DNA from: Maratus speciosus
Taxonomy: Eukaryota > Arthropoda > Arachnida > Araneae > Salticidae
DNA: 64,000 nt
Assembly: GCA_963932465.1 (NCBI GenBank)
Contig: OZ010795.1
Coordinates: forward strand, 518,015,451-518,079,450
Direction of reading: 5' to 3'
The position numbers and the translations under genes were made by a program. The notes under the pieces are model-generated. The model made no database searches and had not been told where the DNA came from. It worked only from the letters and a program-made list of their open reading frames with translations. Positions 34,448 to 45,849 of this stretch are shown one piece after another (positions within the stretch are counted from its first letter, which is position 1; each line of letters starts with the position of its first letter).

Positions 34448-35768
34448 GACAATTTTTTCAACGGGCCGGGCCGGCAAAAAAATTAATCGGGCCTATCGGC
34501 CCGATATAAGAATTTAAGCGAAGCAGATAAAATACGAGCCATTTTCAATGAATATGATTTTCTCGAGAAGTATAAATGTGCGTCACGAGCCAATGCGAGT
34601 TTAACAACATCAATACAGAAATGTAACGTGTCCATCGTAGAGATCGGCATCGTACAGTTACAAGATGTCTGATTCCGAGTTTAATTTTTTTTTCAGCAGA
34701 CTCGTGCCGGGAAGGAAGTGGTCTTAATCGATCTCAGGATGTGTAGAACAGTCATTTTGTTTTGTAATATTAATAGTGATAATGAACTTCTCTTAACAGT
34801 ATCTTTGGAAATATACCTTAAAGTGGTTCTCATATTCACTGCTCAACAATGCAAAGCTTTCAGACACATGTTTCTGACAAAAACTTTAACTATAAAGGCA
34901 TAAAATTGACAGGCCCGCCTATTGAAAACATTTGGAAACGAATAGCTTTTTCCATATTTAATAAATTACTTACAGAGATAACAGCGATTCCTGTCACGTG
35001 ACTGTACGTTTTTCTCCTTTACTGTGCTATCGCTTCCGGAAATTCGATTCATAACGCTAACTTTGACAGTATTTTCAGAAAGATATATTGCTTTTATCTA
35101 GGAAAAAAACGACATTTACATAGCTTTTGAATAAGAATACCTGCCAATCTTACGCGTTTCCGAAAAGAAAAGACTTCATAAATGTGTCGAAATGTAGCTC
35201 CTTTGGATTTGAGAAAAGTCTTAAAAATGAGAGAAATATTTTCACAAATCTACTTTTTATTATACAGCTTCAAATGTTATCTTGTTTTTAATCCTTTATT
35301 CTGAACTACATTAATCTTTTAATGAATCCTTATTTCCATTTTGAAATGTCTGTAGACACGATGACTGTAAGTAATCGTTAATGTTTATTATTGTGCGTTT
35401 TCTGTTTTGCGAACATCATAGTAATGTAAAATATACTGTAAAATGTTCCCATAAATATGTATGTAGTATTCATTAAAAGAATCTTAATTGTATGTTGAGA
35501 AAAAACGGATTTTTTTTTTCTTTTTGTAGAAATTGTATCTGACTGGGCCCGTTTTCATTGATTTTTGTACGGGCCGGGCCGGGCCGAGAACTGTAATAAT
35601 GCAAACGGGCCGGGCCGGGCTCGGGCCGAACTTCCAATTTTTACAACGGGCCGGGCCGGGCCCGAGCCGAACTTCCAATTTTTACACCGGGCCGGGCCGG
35701 GCCATGATAGCTTTCGTACGGGCCGGGCCGGGCCCGGGCCTGGAAATTCCGGCCCGTGCAGACCTCTA
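34336..35768. mobile_element. Non-autonomous hAT element inserted in the Gypsy pol
   Basis: Inverted ends TAGAGGCCTGCACGGGCC and TAGAGGTCTGCACGGGCC (other strand). Perfect 8-bp duplication CCATGGGA at 34328-34335 and 35769-35776. Both ends carry subterminal arrays of GGGCCGGGCC units (34345-34500 and 35545-35755) that contrast sharply with the AT-rich interior. No transposase ORF. This is a typical hAT arrangement, with subterminal repeats probably serving as transposase-binding sites (inference). Confidence 0.92.
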
Positions 35769-35776
35769 CCATGGGA

Positions 35777-38700
35777 TATGAATTGGTATTAAAAATAAAA
35801 CAAAATACATAATTAATCGAATTTCAAAATTTAACAATTTTCAAAATTTAAAAATAAATTTTTCTCTTTTAGGTAAAAAAATTTGAAACAAAATTAATAA
35901 CTTGCCTTTTTAAAATTCAAAATAATAATAAGAAAGGATAGGAACATGGGAACGCCAATTTGTCTCAGGGTTACAATATTGAGCAAATGTGCAGGGCGCA
36001 CCCGAAAACATACTTATAAAATTATGTAATGTGCTTCACAAAACTTCACTGGAGCAGTGAAATATTTATCTCCAGGCAAAAGTTATATATATATATTTTT
36101 CGAATATGAATTAGAAAATATAAAATCTTAACAAAGCCAAATAACATTAAAACTTAATTAATTTAATAGTGAATAATGTTGGAGTAATTTTCAAAAAAAA
36201 AAAAAAAGAGAATTTTTTTCTGTCTTCTATAAGGGTAGCCTTTGCTAATAGCCTTACAATTTAGATGACAGAATTTCAGAATTACTCTTTAAAATGAGTT
36301 GGTGTAAGTTATAGGTTCAGGGTAGTTAGAACAGCTTTATAGCATACTCATATATTTATTTTTTCTTATATAAATATATGGTTGACAAGGAATAAATTAT
36401 TAGTGCACTTTATATTAGGATAGCGGTCAGCTATAAGCCTAAATATAATAAAATATGCAAAAAGTACTAAGATTTATTCCGGTAGTTCAATTACAACTTA
36501 TATGCTAAAGTCTAGAATTTAGACAGCAGGGATAAGTTTTATGAACAAAAGTGTTATAAAAAATTTTAAAAAAGGATTTTGGTGTAGCACATTGGTTTTT
36601 AAAAAACATATATATGTATAACAATGGACAAGGCAAGTTATTTCAATATGATTGCACACAAAATTATAGTAAAAAAATTACACAAATAATTAATTGAAGT
36701 AAAATTAAAATTTTCTCACCAAAGGCTTTCTGTATAGGGTGCAATTTTGGCCTACGGCTGGGTATGCACCAACACCAACAAAATTTTTGTAGAAAATTTA
36801 TCAATTCATCAAGGTAAATCAAGGTCATCACTTAGGCATTAACTTCAGGATTCTTGGCTGAAAAAGGAATCGAAGAAAAAATTAAGTATGGTATAATTAC
36901 TAGATGTTATGCTCAGAAACAATAAAATTAGTAATATTATATTGTAAAAAGCAGCATTTTGAGTTTTATTTAGGAAAACTTTTGATTTTTAGGTTTTACA
37001 CATTTATGGAGTGTCTAGCTCAGTGTATAGTTCCTAGATTTAATAAAAAAAATAATAAATAAAAATATAAGTTGGTGTTGTTTTCAAAATAAATAACAAA
37101 AGGTATAGCAATTAGCATTTACAGTTAAAATTTATGGAATTTTCAGCAAAATTAACATTAGACAAACATAGTTTATATTATATTTAACTTGATAAGCTAA
37201 TTTACTTTTATTAACGGTATTCAATTAGAATTAAAGTAGGCTTAAACTCAAGTTAAATTAATTAATAACATTGTTGTAGTGTAAAATTTTATGTAAGACT
37301 ATTATATTTTTATTGTATATATAAAAATATGCGAATTTAATAATTAATAAAATGTATTAGCAAAATTATTTAATATAAATATTAAATGACATCTTGCTGA
37401 AATCAGCTAGAAATTAGATTTTTTTTTTTTAAATAAAATATTTTATAAATTTATGTTAGTTTAGAATTTAAGCATTTTTTTTTCTTTACTTTCCCTTAGA
37501 ATTAAATGCAATTCTAAATTTAACGCATATAAATATACATAGGATTGATAAATTTGAGTGTGTGAGTTCATAAAATTTTTTTTTATATAATTTGGCCAAT
37601 TTAACATAATTAAACAAAGTAAATAAATAAATATATTTATATGTATTGGCCTTATTTTTATTAAAATATGTAGTATGGCTTAATAAATTTATTTACTTAA
37701 TTTTTTTTTTATAGTACGTACAGTAATTATTTTAAAAACTTGATCTATAAAAAAAATTGGATGTGGTTGTTTGTGAGTATACAAAGATTTTTTCTGCTGG
37801 CAGAAGTTCTTTGGTCCGGCCGGGTACTCATAGATGGCTGCATACGATGTTACGTAGTAATTATCATTTGCTTTTGTTTTTTTTTAAATTATACAAGTGT
37901 ATTAAGTACATTTTTTTTATAATTAAATAATAATTATTAATGTTTGATTAATAATAATAATTTAGTATCTTTTACTTTTTAAACATATCATTAAAGTTTA
38001 GACAGTAGAATTCACATACGGAATGTTAATGATAAATTAATTTTTGATTAAATAAATAAATATGAAAATTTAACAATCTTTTAAGATAGAATTGTTGGCT
38101 AAATAAATAATAATTAAAGAAAAGAAATTGTTCTCTTCTTCGTCAATGGCATTTTCTGACAACACTATTTAATAGTATTAAATGAAGGTGCATTTTTAAG
38201 GTCAGCGTAATGCATATTTTGCATTTTGAGAGGCTGTAGAAGTCATTTTTCCGTGTTGTTTACATTTTAATAGTAAACAATATCATGAATCAAAATTTGT
38301 GTTTGTTAGAAAGGTTTAAAAATGTACAATGTAATCAGTTAAAGAAAATTATATGCATTTTTTTTTTAAATCCTGAAAGGCAATTTGGTTTAGATTTGAA
38401 CCTGACAGCATAAAAAGCCACGCTCGCTTCAGTCGCAGTATGAGGCAGGAGAATTCAAATGCTAGAATCGCCATTTTCCCCTACAAAATAATAAAAAAGC
38501 AGAAGGTTTACATTAGATATGATACAAATACATACACTGTTTATGCATAGATTATGTTTAAAATTACATACAGGCATGCACAGTTAGTTAAGAAGAAAGT
38601 ATATCAAGAAATTATTAATAAGGTAATTACAAGTATGAAATGGTTTTAAATACATACTTTGGGAAGTCGTAAAATTTTGTCACAGCACAAATCACCTTGC

Positions 38701-39499
38701 AGAAAGTGATTAGTCGCTTGACCAACCCCTCGTTTCGAAAGGATCGAGGACGGTCAAAAACTGGTTTTATTCTCCTTTCCTTCTTCTTTCCTTTTTTTTC
38801 TCGTATCGGGTAAAGTTGGAAAGCATTACGTAATAATATATTAAAGGAGATGAGATAGCTTGTATATGTTGACGTATCATACATGTTAGAAGTAACAAAT
38901 AAATAAATAGAATAATGTAACCAGTTTGTATACAATATTTTTCTGATTATAATTTGAATACATCAGATTAATTATGTGAAAATATAACATGTCATATTAC
39001 AAGCATGGTATTTACTTTTATTCAGTATAAAATGTGTTTTAGATAAAACACTGTGTCATAAGGTTGTATGTGATGAAATAATATGTCAAATGTGTATGCC
39101 ATTATTTTTCTTGTAATTAGGTTTATTTCGGCATATTAGTTTCATACAAAATTATAGCTTTGAATGTATTTTGGGCACTTAAACTGTAAAGTTACAAAAT
39201 TATTAAACATGTGTGTGGTAAAGAAAAAAGGCTTCGAGAAAGACGTCAGATTTTCAGTACAGAGGTCTTCTATAAATGTGAATGTCAACAGACAACTATG
39301 CTATCATGTGTTGAACTTTCTGTTATGAAAAAATAGAAGAACTTCTTATAAAATATACCAGAACCATTGATAATTGAACTTTACAGACTTAGTTCAAAAA
39401 CTGTGTAGATACACAGTCATATGGACACGTACATTCCTTTAAGCTTTACAAAAAAAAAATAAAACCAGCAATCAGTTTTTATTTTTTTTTCTGACTACC
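35777..39499 (+). other. Long non-coding 3' part of the Gypsy element
   Basis: 3.7 kb of AT-rich DNA between the end of pol and the 3' LTR. The longest ORF (38627-38935, minus strand, 102 residues) is unrecognised and probably fortuitous. No envelope domain or nested element with target duplication was seen. It may be internal to the element family. Confidence 0.6.
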
Positions 39500-39507
39500 G
39501 GGAGAGA
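39500..39507 (+). promoter_or_regulatory. Candidate polypurine tract
   Basis: The purine run GGGAGAGA directly abuts the 3' LTR, the place where plus-strand DNA synthesis is primed in LTR retrotransposons. It is short but correctly positioned. Confidence 0.6.
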
Positions 39508-41237
39508 TGCTGGGCAACATATAACAATGATATGTTCCCGCACCATGTTGGTTAAATCAAAGTAAAATTGCGTAATTTGTTATTTCTGTTTGTATAAATA
39601 TTTTTTATAAAATATAATTATGAGTGTAAAATTATAATGTTTACATATTTAAGTAAAATAGGAGTGGAAGTTCATACAAAAATTATTAAGTTGATTTTAA
39701 ATATTAAATATATATTTTTAAAAAATTGTTGTATTGTAAAATGAATGTATAATGTTGAATAGAGTTCGGATCTCAGACAACAACAATAGCCAGACGCCAT
39801 GGTGTCGTTTTATGACAAGCCAATGGAAAGTGGTGTAAAATTAGAAATCGTAAAATAATAAAAACGTTGGAATAAATTTATGGCCTTAATAAAAGTGTTG
39901 GGATAAATTTATGGCTTTTCAGACCACCCAAACTTTAAGGCAGATAATAATATTAAAGTATATGTAAGGGGCCATTTGCAGACTGTTAGCTAATAGGCCT
40001 ATCGAAGAATAAGGCAAAATCTTCACACATCCAATAACAGCGAACTAGACAAAAATAGTTCCACCCACTGCAGGAGTTGGTGTGCAAGAAGAATAAGGTT
40101 TAAAAAAAGAGAGTCTGAAAAAAGATGTAGAGGACGCAGGAGCTTTCCTGAAAGCCCGTGCAATGAATCCTGAAAGCCCTAGTAATGCCCAGGCGAGATG
40201 TACATATCGGAGTGAGCCTAAGCAAGCCTAATTGAGGATGTCTTCCTGATGTACATATCGGAGTGAGCCTAAGCAAGCCTAATTGAGGATGTCTTCCTGA
40301 TGTACATATCGGAGTGAGCCTAAGCAAGCCAAATTGAGGATGTCTTCCTGATGTTAAAACTAAGTGGATTGTTCTACAGAGGTCCGTAGCTATGCATCCT
40401 GCCATCCCGATGTTGCCGCTCTGATACGAAGCGAATTTCTGATGACATATGAATATGATCCTAAGCAACGCGACAACTCTGAATTTGATGAACAAAGGCC
40501 ACCATCCCGTATATTAAAAAAAGGTACTACTTTAAATGTTTTCTTTTACCACTTAAAATCATATGAAAAATTATAAATATACTTTTCTGATATTTTATGG
40601 TAGAGAGTAATCTGAGATCCGACAAAACCGATAATTAAATAAAATTAAGGTAATTTAAAAATGAAAGAGAATTATTCTTTTAGCAAAAAGAAAAAAATAT
40701 AATAATTAGAGTACATGAAAATATTGTCTTTTTTTTAAAGATTGAATATACATAAAATAATGAGAAGCAAACAAAAGTATTGCTTTCTTTTTTTTTTGAA
40801 TTAAGATTATGTATTTCTGTATATAGTTGTGTTCAATGTAAATAAAATATTTAATCAAGTTTTAAAAAGTTTCTGTAATTATTTAATTGATAATGTTTAA
40901 GGTGTGTCAATTTATTTTTACAGCTTAAATTTTAGTTTAATTCATAAGTGGAAGAGTTCGTCTAAATAATTCACAACGCAAACTCTTAATTTTATGCGTA
41001 ATTATTTAAATTTAATAATTACATTTTGACGCGAATTATAATTTAATTTTATTAATGCTTCGCGTTGCTCTTCTACTAGAATTATGTAATTACGATCACT
41101 TTTGTTATTTGAATTTATCTAAGGTATATAAAATTATATAACAATTTACTATGAGGTTGCTTGGATAATTTGGACCAATTAACAATTTTGGATGTAAATT
41201 AAATAGAAAATAAACAGGTGTAATTATCTGTCCAGCA
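39508..41237 (+). repeat. 3' LTR (1730 bp)
   Basis: Matches 26734-28464 apart from about six small differences, for example T/C at 27267 versus 40041, and one fewer A near 40517. Ends CAGCA followed by the target duplication GATGT. Confidence 0.93.
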
Positions 41238-41560
41238 GATGTGAGAAAGCAAAATCATTTTTACTGATTTTTCATCCCGTAAAAACAAACGTAAGAGCTC
41301 CAATCGATAACTTCAACATAATTACTCATCTGGATTACGTATCGAATACAGTTTAATTTTTCAATAATTTAAGCAGTTGAAGTTTTTGGAAATATTATTT
41401 TGGTAATTTTAGGTTAAAAACATTATTTGTTTTAAGAGTTAGATAACCAATGCAAGATGAATTTTTTATTGTAATTATATTTGTAGGTTTATTATAAATT
41501 CGATCTAACAGTTCCATTCTAAATACTTTAATTCGTCGAATTTCGACGGGTTCCAACTCG
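41238..41560 (+). mobile_element. Helitron-like repeat, right part after the Gypsy insertion
   Basis: Aligns with 8085-8400 and completes the copy that began at 25866. The alignment is lost near 41560, so this copy is truncated or rearranged and lacks the CTAG end. Confidence 0.7.
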
Positions 41561-42335
41561 TTTATATAAAATCCAAGTCTCTGTGTGTCCCTCACAATTC
41601 CGGTTGGACCGCCTCATTGATCGTGGCCATGTCAGGGTTAGGCTACCTATGGAGAAATTGGTACCAGCTTCTACAATGAGTAATTGTTGAAAAGTATTAA
41701 TGGCAGGGTTGTCACAATAGCGCCAAATATTGACCAACTTGGCAAAATATCGCCAAATTTGGCGACAAAAATAAGTTACCATATATGAAGCAAACTTGGC
41801 GATAGCTGACTAATTTGGCGAAATTCCTATTGAAAACCCATTAATCTTTCATAATCGAGCACACCACTATTTAATTTAAACTCCGAGCATTGAAGGTTTT
41901 TTTTCAAAATCAATGGGTCGAAATTTAAAGTGTATTATAGGAACATGTGAGCCTTTACAACTTCATCCCGATGCTACTAATCAGTAACCGCCACTAGACG
42001 GCGCTGTGCTATCTGAAATCCTAATTGCCCAATTTTAATGTGCTTTACATAGCTGGATACAGAAATTAAATTCTCGGTATTTTTCCAGTATAGGAGCCTT
42101 GGCGAAATAGAGAAAACTGCTTTGGCGAAGAAGAAAATCTGGCAACATATTTCCACATTTTAAAATATGTTATTTTTATCTATCACTGTGGAACAAGTGG
42201 GAAAAACTTCTCATATTCTTGCACATGTGTTGTTTATGTCTTTATATATTATTTTCTGTCATTTTTGGTGGGCTATCATTCTAGTAATTATAATAAAGGA
42301 CACAAAACTATATTTCATTTATTTTTATTCAATAC
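41561..42335. other. Non-coding interval
   Basis: AT-rich, with repeated GCGCCAAAT / ATTTGGCGA motifs around 41712-41825 forming short inverted repeats. No gene. Confidence 0.45.
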
Positions 42336-42511
42336 CAGGGTTTGTACGGGTGCTTTTATTTTCAAGGCCAAATATCAGTATTTTTTTATAGAAAAATAAA
42401 TCTAGTTTAAACGGACGAAATTTTGCCTTATTTAAGGAGAGAATTTCCATAAATAATACTGGTACTGAAAAATTTCTTAGTCTGGAAATTCAAGGACCCG
42501 TACGAACCCTG
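42336..42511. mobile_element. Short MITE with hAT-like ends
   Basis: 176 bp with inverted ends CAGGGTTTGTACGGGT and CAGGGTTCGTACGGGT (other strand). I could not find a matching 8-bp target duplication, so the call rests on the ends only. Confidence 0.6.
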
Positions 42512-42823
42512 AGTACTGTAATGAAAACAATTGCAATAATAGGTGATTAAAACTACACAAAAAGACGAATATCCCTAAGATTCTCCTCCAAGAATCTCTA
42601 CAAAGTAATCGCTTAAAAAATCCTAATAATAAATAAAGAAAGAAAGAAGAATGGACATGATGAGAAAACAAAAACTAAATTTTCTTCTCTAAAATAGTAT
42701 TGTAAATTGACAATAAAAAAACATAGTTCTGGAACGGTTATGACCCTGGCATTTTATTCCGGAACCTCATGCCAGTCAATTTGATCCAATATCTTACTGT
42801 TTCTTGCTTATTAAAATCCTTGA
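42512..42823. other. Non-coding interval
   Basis: No feature seen apart from the 12-bp target copy TAAAATCCTTGA at 42812-42823. Confidence 0.5.
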
Positions 42824-43298
42824 TAATATTTGGAATTTTTTCCAGAGAGAAACATTCGCCTTGCATACAATATTTCAAATGAAAATCAAATTTCAAATTA
42901 ATTGCTTAAAATGCGCAAAGGCCAACCTAGTGAAAAGGCCAACCTTTGCGCCTTTAAGCAATTAATTGGAAATTTGATTTTCATTTGAAATATTGTATGC
43001 AAGGCGAATGTTTCTCTCTGGAAAAATTTCCAAATATTAATATGGATTCAATCGATGCTGGATTTAATTAAGAGTCTGTGTTTGTCCCAGGTCGGTGGCT
43101 CATGGAAAATATTCCATCTTATGCTGCTTTTGTAGTCTTGCCAACCTGTAATAGTGAAAAGTTCCAGGCTGGGTATCGTTCCATGTGGTTTAGTCGGTAG
43201 AACGTCAGTGCGAGATACTGATGGCCCGGGTTCGTGTCCCGGCATGGAATCTTTTTCACTAGGTTGGCCTTTGCGCCTTTTAAGCAATTAATTTGAAA
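42824..43298 (+). mobile_element. Palindrome plus tRNA-headed SINE-like composite
   Basis: A 475-bp unit flanked by the 12-bp duplication TAAAATCCTTGA (42812-42823 and 43299-43310). It starts with a near-perfect palindrome (arms about 42824-42935 and 42942-43045, centre ~42938). A tRNA-like head (43179-43249) and body (TTTTTCACTAGGTTGG then TTTTAAGCAATTAATTT) follow. The body sequence is also present inside both palindrome arms. The unit shares head and body with 17524-17660 and 18715-18880. Confidence 0.7.
43179..43249 (+). tRNA. tRNA-like sequence (SINE head, probably not a functional tRNA)
   Basis: It folds by eye into a complete cloverleaf. The acceptor TTCCATG pairs with CATGGAA (7 bp). 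The D arm is GTTT/GAAC, the anticodon stem TCAGT/ACTGA with loop GCGAGAT, the variable loop has 4 nt, and the T arm is CCGGG/CCCGG with loop TTCGTGT. The loop would place GAG (leucine) as anticodon. However, leucine tRNAs have a long variable arm, U33 is C here, and the T loop lacks the usual A. It sits in a repeated SINE-like element, so I read it as a tRNA-derived Pol III promoter module. Confidence 0.55.
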
Positions 43299-44503
43299 TA
43301 AAATCCTTGAATTATATATTTATGTCTATATTCTATATGTGCATAAATACAATAATCGGCATGGAATTTTCAATTATCGAGGCTAACGTTTTTCCTAATT
43401 AGTAGTATTGGTTCTTCTTCCAATGTCAAGTGTACAAAGTTACGAATAATAGATAAGGTAATTATAAAATATCACTTTTATAACGATAAGGAATTTAAAT
43501 TAGTTATAGTAATTTTATGTAAAACAAATGCAGAGCCACCTAAATACTGAGCAATTTGAATATAAAACGTAAAGGAAATAGTAACTTACAATTAACTTAA
43601 AAACCTTTTCAAACTTACTTTTAATTTTTCGCTACAAAGCTTTCATATTAAAACTAATTTTCTCTAGTAGTAAAGAAGAAATATGAAAACACGGACATAT
43701 TATGCTCTATGTTTTTATTTGAAATTAAAAGGATCGAAAAATAACATTGCTTTTCATAAAATAAAGAAAAGTAGATTACTTTTTCACGTGTTTCACAAAT
43801 GTATTTTACGTGTAAATTTAGAGCTTTTTATCCTCTCCCATCTACATAATTCAAGCCTCGGGAAAAAGCGTGTTACATCAGACAGGGGCGTAAAATAAGC
43901 GTCATAGATCAAAGATCGTAAAGCAGTCTAAAACAGTAATCGTGTATTCCCGATTCACCTGCTTAGCATAAAAGCAGCCGGTGATCAAAGTCACTGCATA
44001 AATCTTTTCTAAATAGAGTAGCTTTTTCTTAAATAAATAAGTTTAAATTCCTTTAAGTGTTTCAGAGTTCTTTAGAATTTAAGAAAATGATACTATATGT
44101 CTGGCAAAATCACGCTTTCGTTTACCGTATTGCCTTTAAAATATTTAATGTAATAAGTGATTTATAAAAGTTAAAATTAATGTTTAAGCATTACTGCATT
44201 TGCAATTTGAAGACTGCCATTTTTCTTTTATCTAAATGTATGTTTTTAGTTCATGACGCATAAAAATATTTTGAAGCGAATTCCAAGTCATCTCATTTTT
44301 CTTTTGATGCTTTTATATTTGAATCGCACTATGTTTGTAGGTAATAATTGCTGTAGGTTTAAGTTAATTTTGTTTCGTGTTTTACTTATATACTGTTAAT
44401 ATAATTAAACTAATATACTTACAAAAAAAAATAAGGTATTGGTATCTAAGTACTATTTATTCACAAATTAAAAGATGTAAAAAAACATATGAATAACATA
44501 AAT
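43299..44503. other. Non-coding AT-rich DNA
   Basis: No gene or element recognised. Confidence 0.45.
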
Positions 44504-44543
44504 CTCTACGTTTTGGTTTAATCTTTAAAACCATCGTTAGGAG
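44504..44543 (-). ncRNA. Degenerate hammerhead-like motif in PLE 3' region
   Basis: On the minus strand CTAACGA is followed by a stem (GGTTT/AAACC) and AAAACGTA. Flanking CTC/GAG pairs form a stem I. Compared with the hammerhead core CTGANGA..GAAA, two core bases are changed, so cleavage is unlikely. The layout matches the motifs at 45741 and 47670, and its place just 3' of a GIY-YIG remnant supports PLE origin. Confidence 0.5.
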
Positions 44544-44744
44544 AAAATTTTTCTAAAATATAAATCGACAAAACCTCTTTACATCCTACATTTTAAAATC
44601 AGTTCAAAATACAAATCAGTCCAACGGAAACTTCTTAATTCCAAATAAACAGCTCAGTGGCGCCATCTTTTATCCAAAGAAAACAACGATGAAAAAAGGG
44701 CTGTAAAAAAATGGAAATTTTCAAAGACTTTTCAAAATAGAAAG

Positions 44745-45355
44745 CTAGATTTCAGGAATGTGAACGGAAACATTATCATTAGATTCTTCTTGGATCCTTA
44801 AACGAATTTCTAAAGATTCACGAATAATAGCATTGAACGGAACAACTTGCTTGGAAATAATTTTAGCATGGTCAATGTCTATAAATGAAATAAGTCCTTT
44901 ATGGAAGCTTCTAGAGAGTGCTGTAGAAAATTTACGAAACTTCAAATCATTTTTGTGTTCTTTCAATCTTTCAAAAAATCGACGTTTAGTCATACCTAAT
45001 AGGAAGAGATCGTCCCATCTGTAAATTTAAAGTGAATTTCATACACCCAAGAGAAAGATGAAAAAGGAATTGGATCTATTTTTTTACTTATAAAATTAAA
45101 TAATGTCATAGAATTAGAGGCTACAAGTTGTATGTTGTATTTCATGAATAACTTTTTAAACTTTTCAAATAAGATGTGAACATATGGAATCTTTCGGTAA
45201 ACTTGATTTAATTTGGGGAGGGGGAATGATTAACGGAAACTTTTTATTTATCAATCAATTTATAGATAAGACTTGAATTATAACCATGACATAAAGCAAT
45301 ATTAAAGATGAAATTGAGTTCATCATCCAAAAATTCTTCTTATTTGTTCCTAAGA

Positions 45356-45360
<5 letters not shown>
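44745..45360 (-). pseudogene. Penelope-like retroelement remnant (GIY-YIG endonuclease end)
   Basis: The minus-strand frame 44745-44993, extended upstream to about 45020, reads GMTKRRFFERLKEHKNDL, then TALSRSFHKG, AKIISKQ and ESLEIRL. This is the second half of the GIY-YIG endonuclease of Penelope-like elements, including the conserved Arg and the Glu in ESLEI. Further upstream on the minus strand, in other frames, come PYVHILFEKFKKLF (connector between RT and endonuclease) and LDDELNFIFNIALCHGY (end of the RT/linker region). Frame changes and stops show it is dead. In intact elements this protein reverse-transcribes and nicks DNA for insertion. The RT core is not seen upstream; the sequence runs into a TA microsatellite. 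Confidence 0.75.
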
Positions 45361-45405
<45 letters not shown>

Positions 45406-45416
45406 TATATATATAG
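45361..45416. repeat. TA microsatellite
   Basis: Almost uninterrupted AT dinucleotide repeat immediately beyond the PLE remnant. Confidence 0.9.
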
Positions 45417-45560
45417 ACTTTAATTAGAAAATGGCCTTGGCGTGCGAAGTGAATAGTGAATTTTATGTATATTTACTGGCAAACTATTTACTTTTCATAT
45501 ACATAAAAGCATTTTTTTTTCAATATTTATGATAATTATTTATATAAAGAAGAAGTATTT

Positions 45561-45849
45561 ATAATAAATAAAGACACATAACCTTGCTTAATGGTACACA
45601 AACACGAACTTTAATAAGCTAAAAGTTAAATTCTACTTTTCGAGCTGTTTCTACAGCCGTCTTCAGGGAAAATATGATGGTTAAATGGCTAAAAGCTCAG
45701 AGATGTAGGCTTCTTGTGCGAGTAAACAATCATATTTTTCCTGAAGACGGCTGTAGAAACAGCTCGAAACGTAGAATTTAACTTTAGCTTATTAAAGTTC
45801 GCGTTTTGAGTACCATTAAGCAAGGTTATGTGTCTTTATTTATTATATT
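45561..45849. repeat. Inverted repeat with a hammerhead-like motif in each arm
   Basis: Arms 45561-45675 and 45735-45849 are nearly perfect complements (AAAGACACATAACCTTGC at the tips). The loop is about 60 nt. Each arm carries the motif CTGAAGACGGCTGTAGAAAC. The layout resembles two inverted terminal repeats of a Penelope-like element without the coding part. Confidence 0.8.
45741..45771 (+). ncRNA. Hammerhead-ribozyme-like motif (right arm); mirror copy at 45636-45666 on minus
   Basis: CTGAAGA fits the hammerhead core CTGANGA. It is followed by C, stem II GGCTGT/ACAGCT, then C and GAAAC. Downstream ACGTA gives a very short stem III and a GTA cleavage triplet, and GAA pairs with TTC before the core as stem I. 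The nucleotide pair next to the core (C opposite C) deviates from the usual G-C. The mirror copy has GAAAAG instead of GAAACG. Confidence 0.55.

Larger units (their letters stand above)
26734..41237 (+). mobile_element. Ty3/Gypsy-type LTR retrotransposon, full length (14.5 kb)
   Basis: Two long terminal repeats (26734-28464 and 39508-41237) begin TGCTG and end CAGCA, and the element is flanked by the 5-bp duplication GATGT (26729-26733, 41238-41242). The interior encodes gag, protease, reverse transcriptase, RNase H and integrase in the Ty3/Gypsy order (integrase last). The coding region is broken by two frame changes, one stop codon and a hAT insertion. About 3.7 kb of non-coding DNA lies between the hAT element and the 3' LTR, which makes the element unusually long. 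No envelope-like gene was recognised. The LTRs differ at only about six positions by eye, so the insertion is recent. Confidence 0.93.

Noticed and set aside
34230..34517. Gly/Pro/Arg-rich ORFs at 34230-34517 and 35484-35792
   Set aside because: They are translations of the GGCCGG-rich subterminal repeats of a hAT element, not proteins.
38627..38935. 102-residue minus-strand ORF in the 3' region of the Gypsy element as a possible envelope
   Set aside because: No signal peptide plus transmembrane pattern and no envelope motif; too short and on the antisense strand.
43179..43249. Functional tRNA-Leu gene
   Set aside because: Cloverleaf is intact, but U33 is C, the variable arm is too short for leucine, and the sequence belongs to a repeated SINE-like family.
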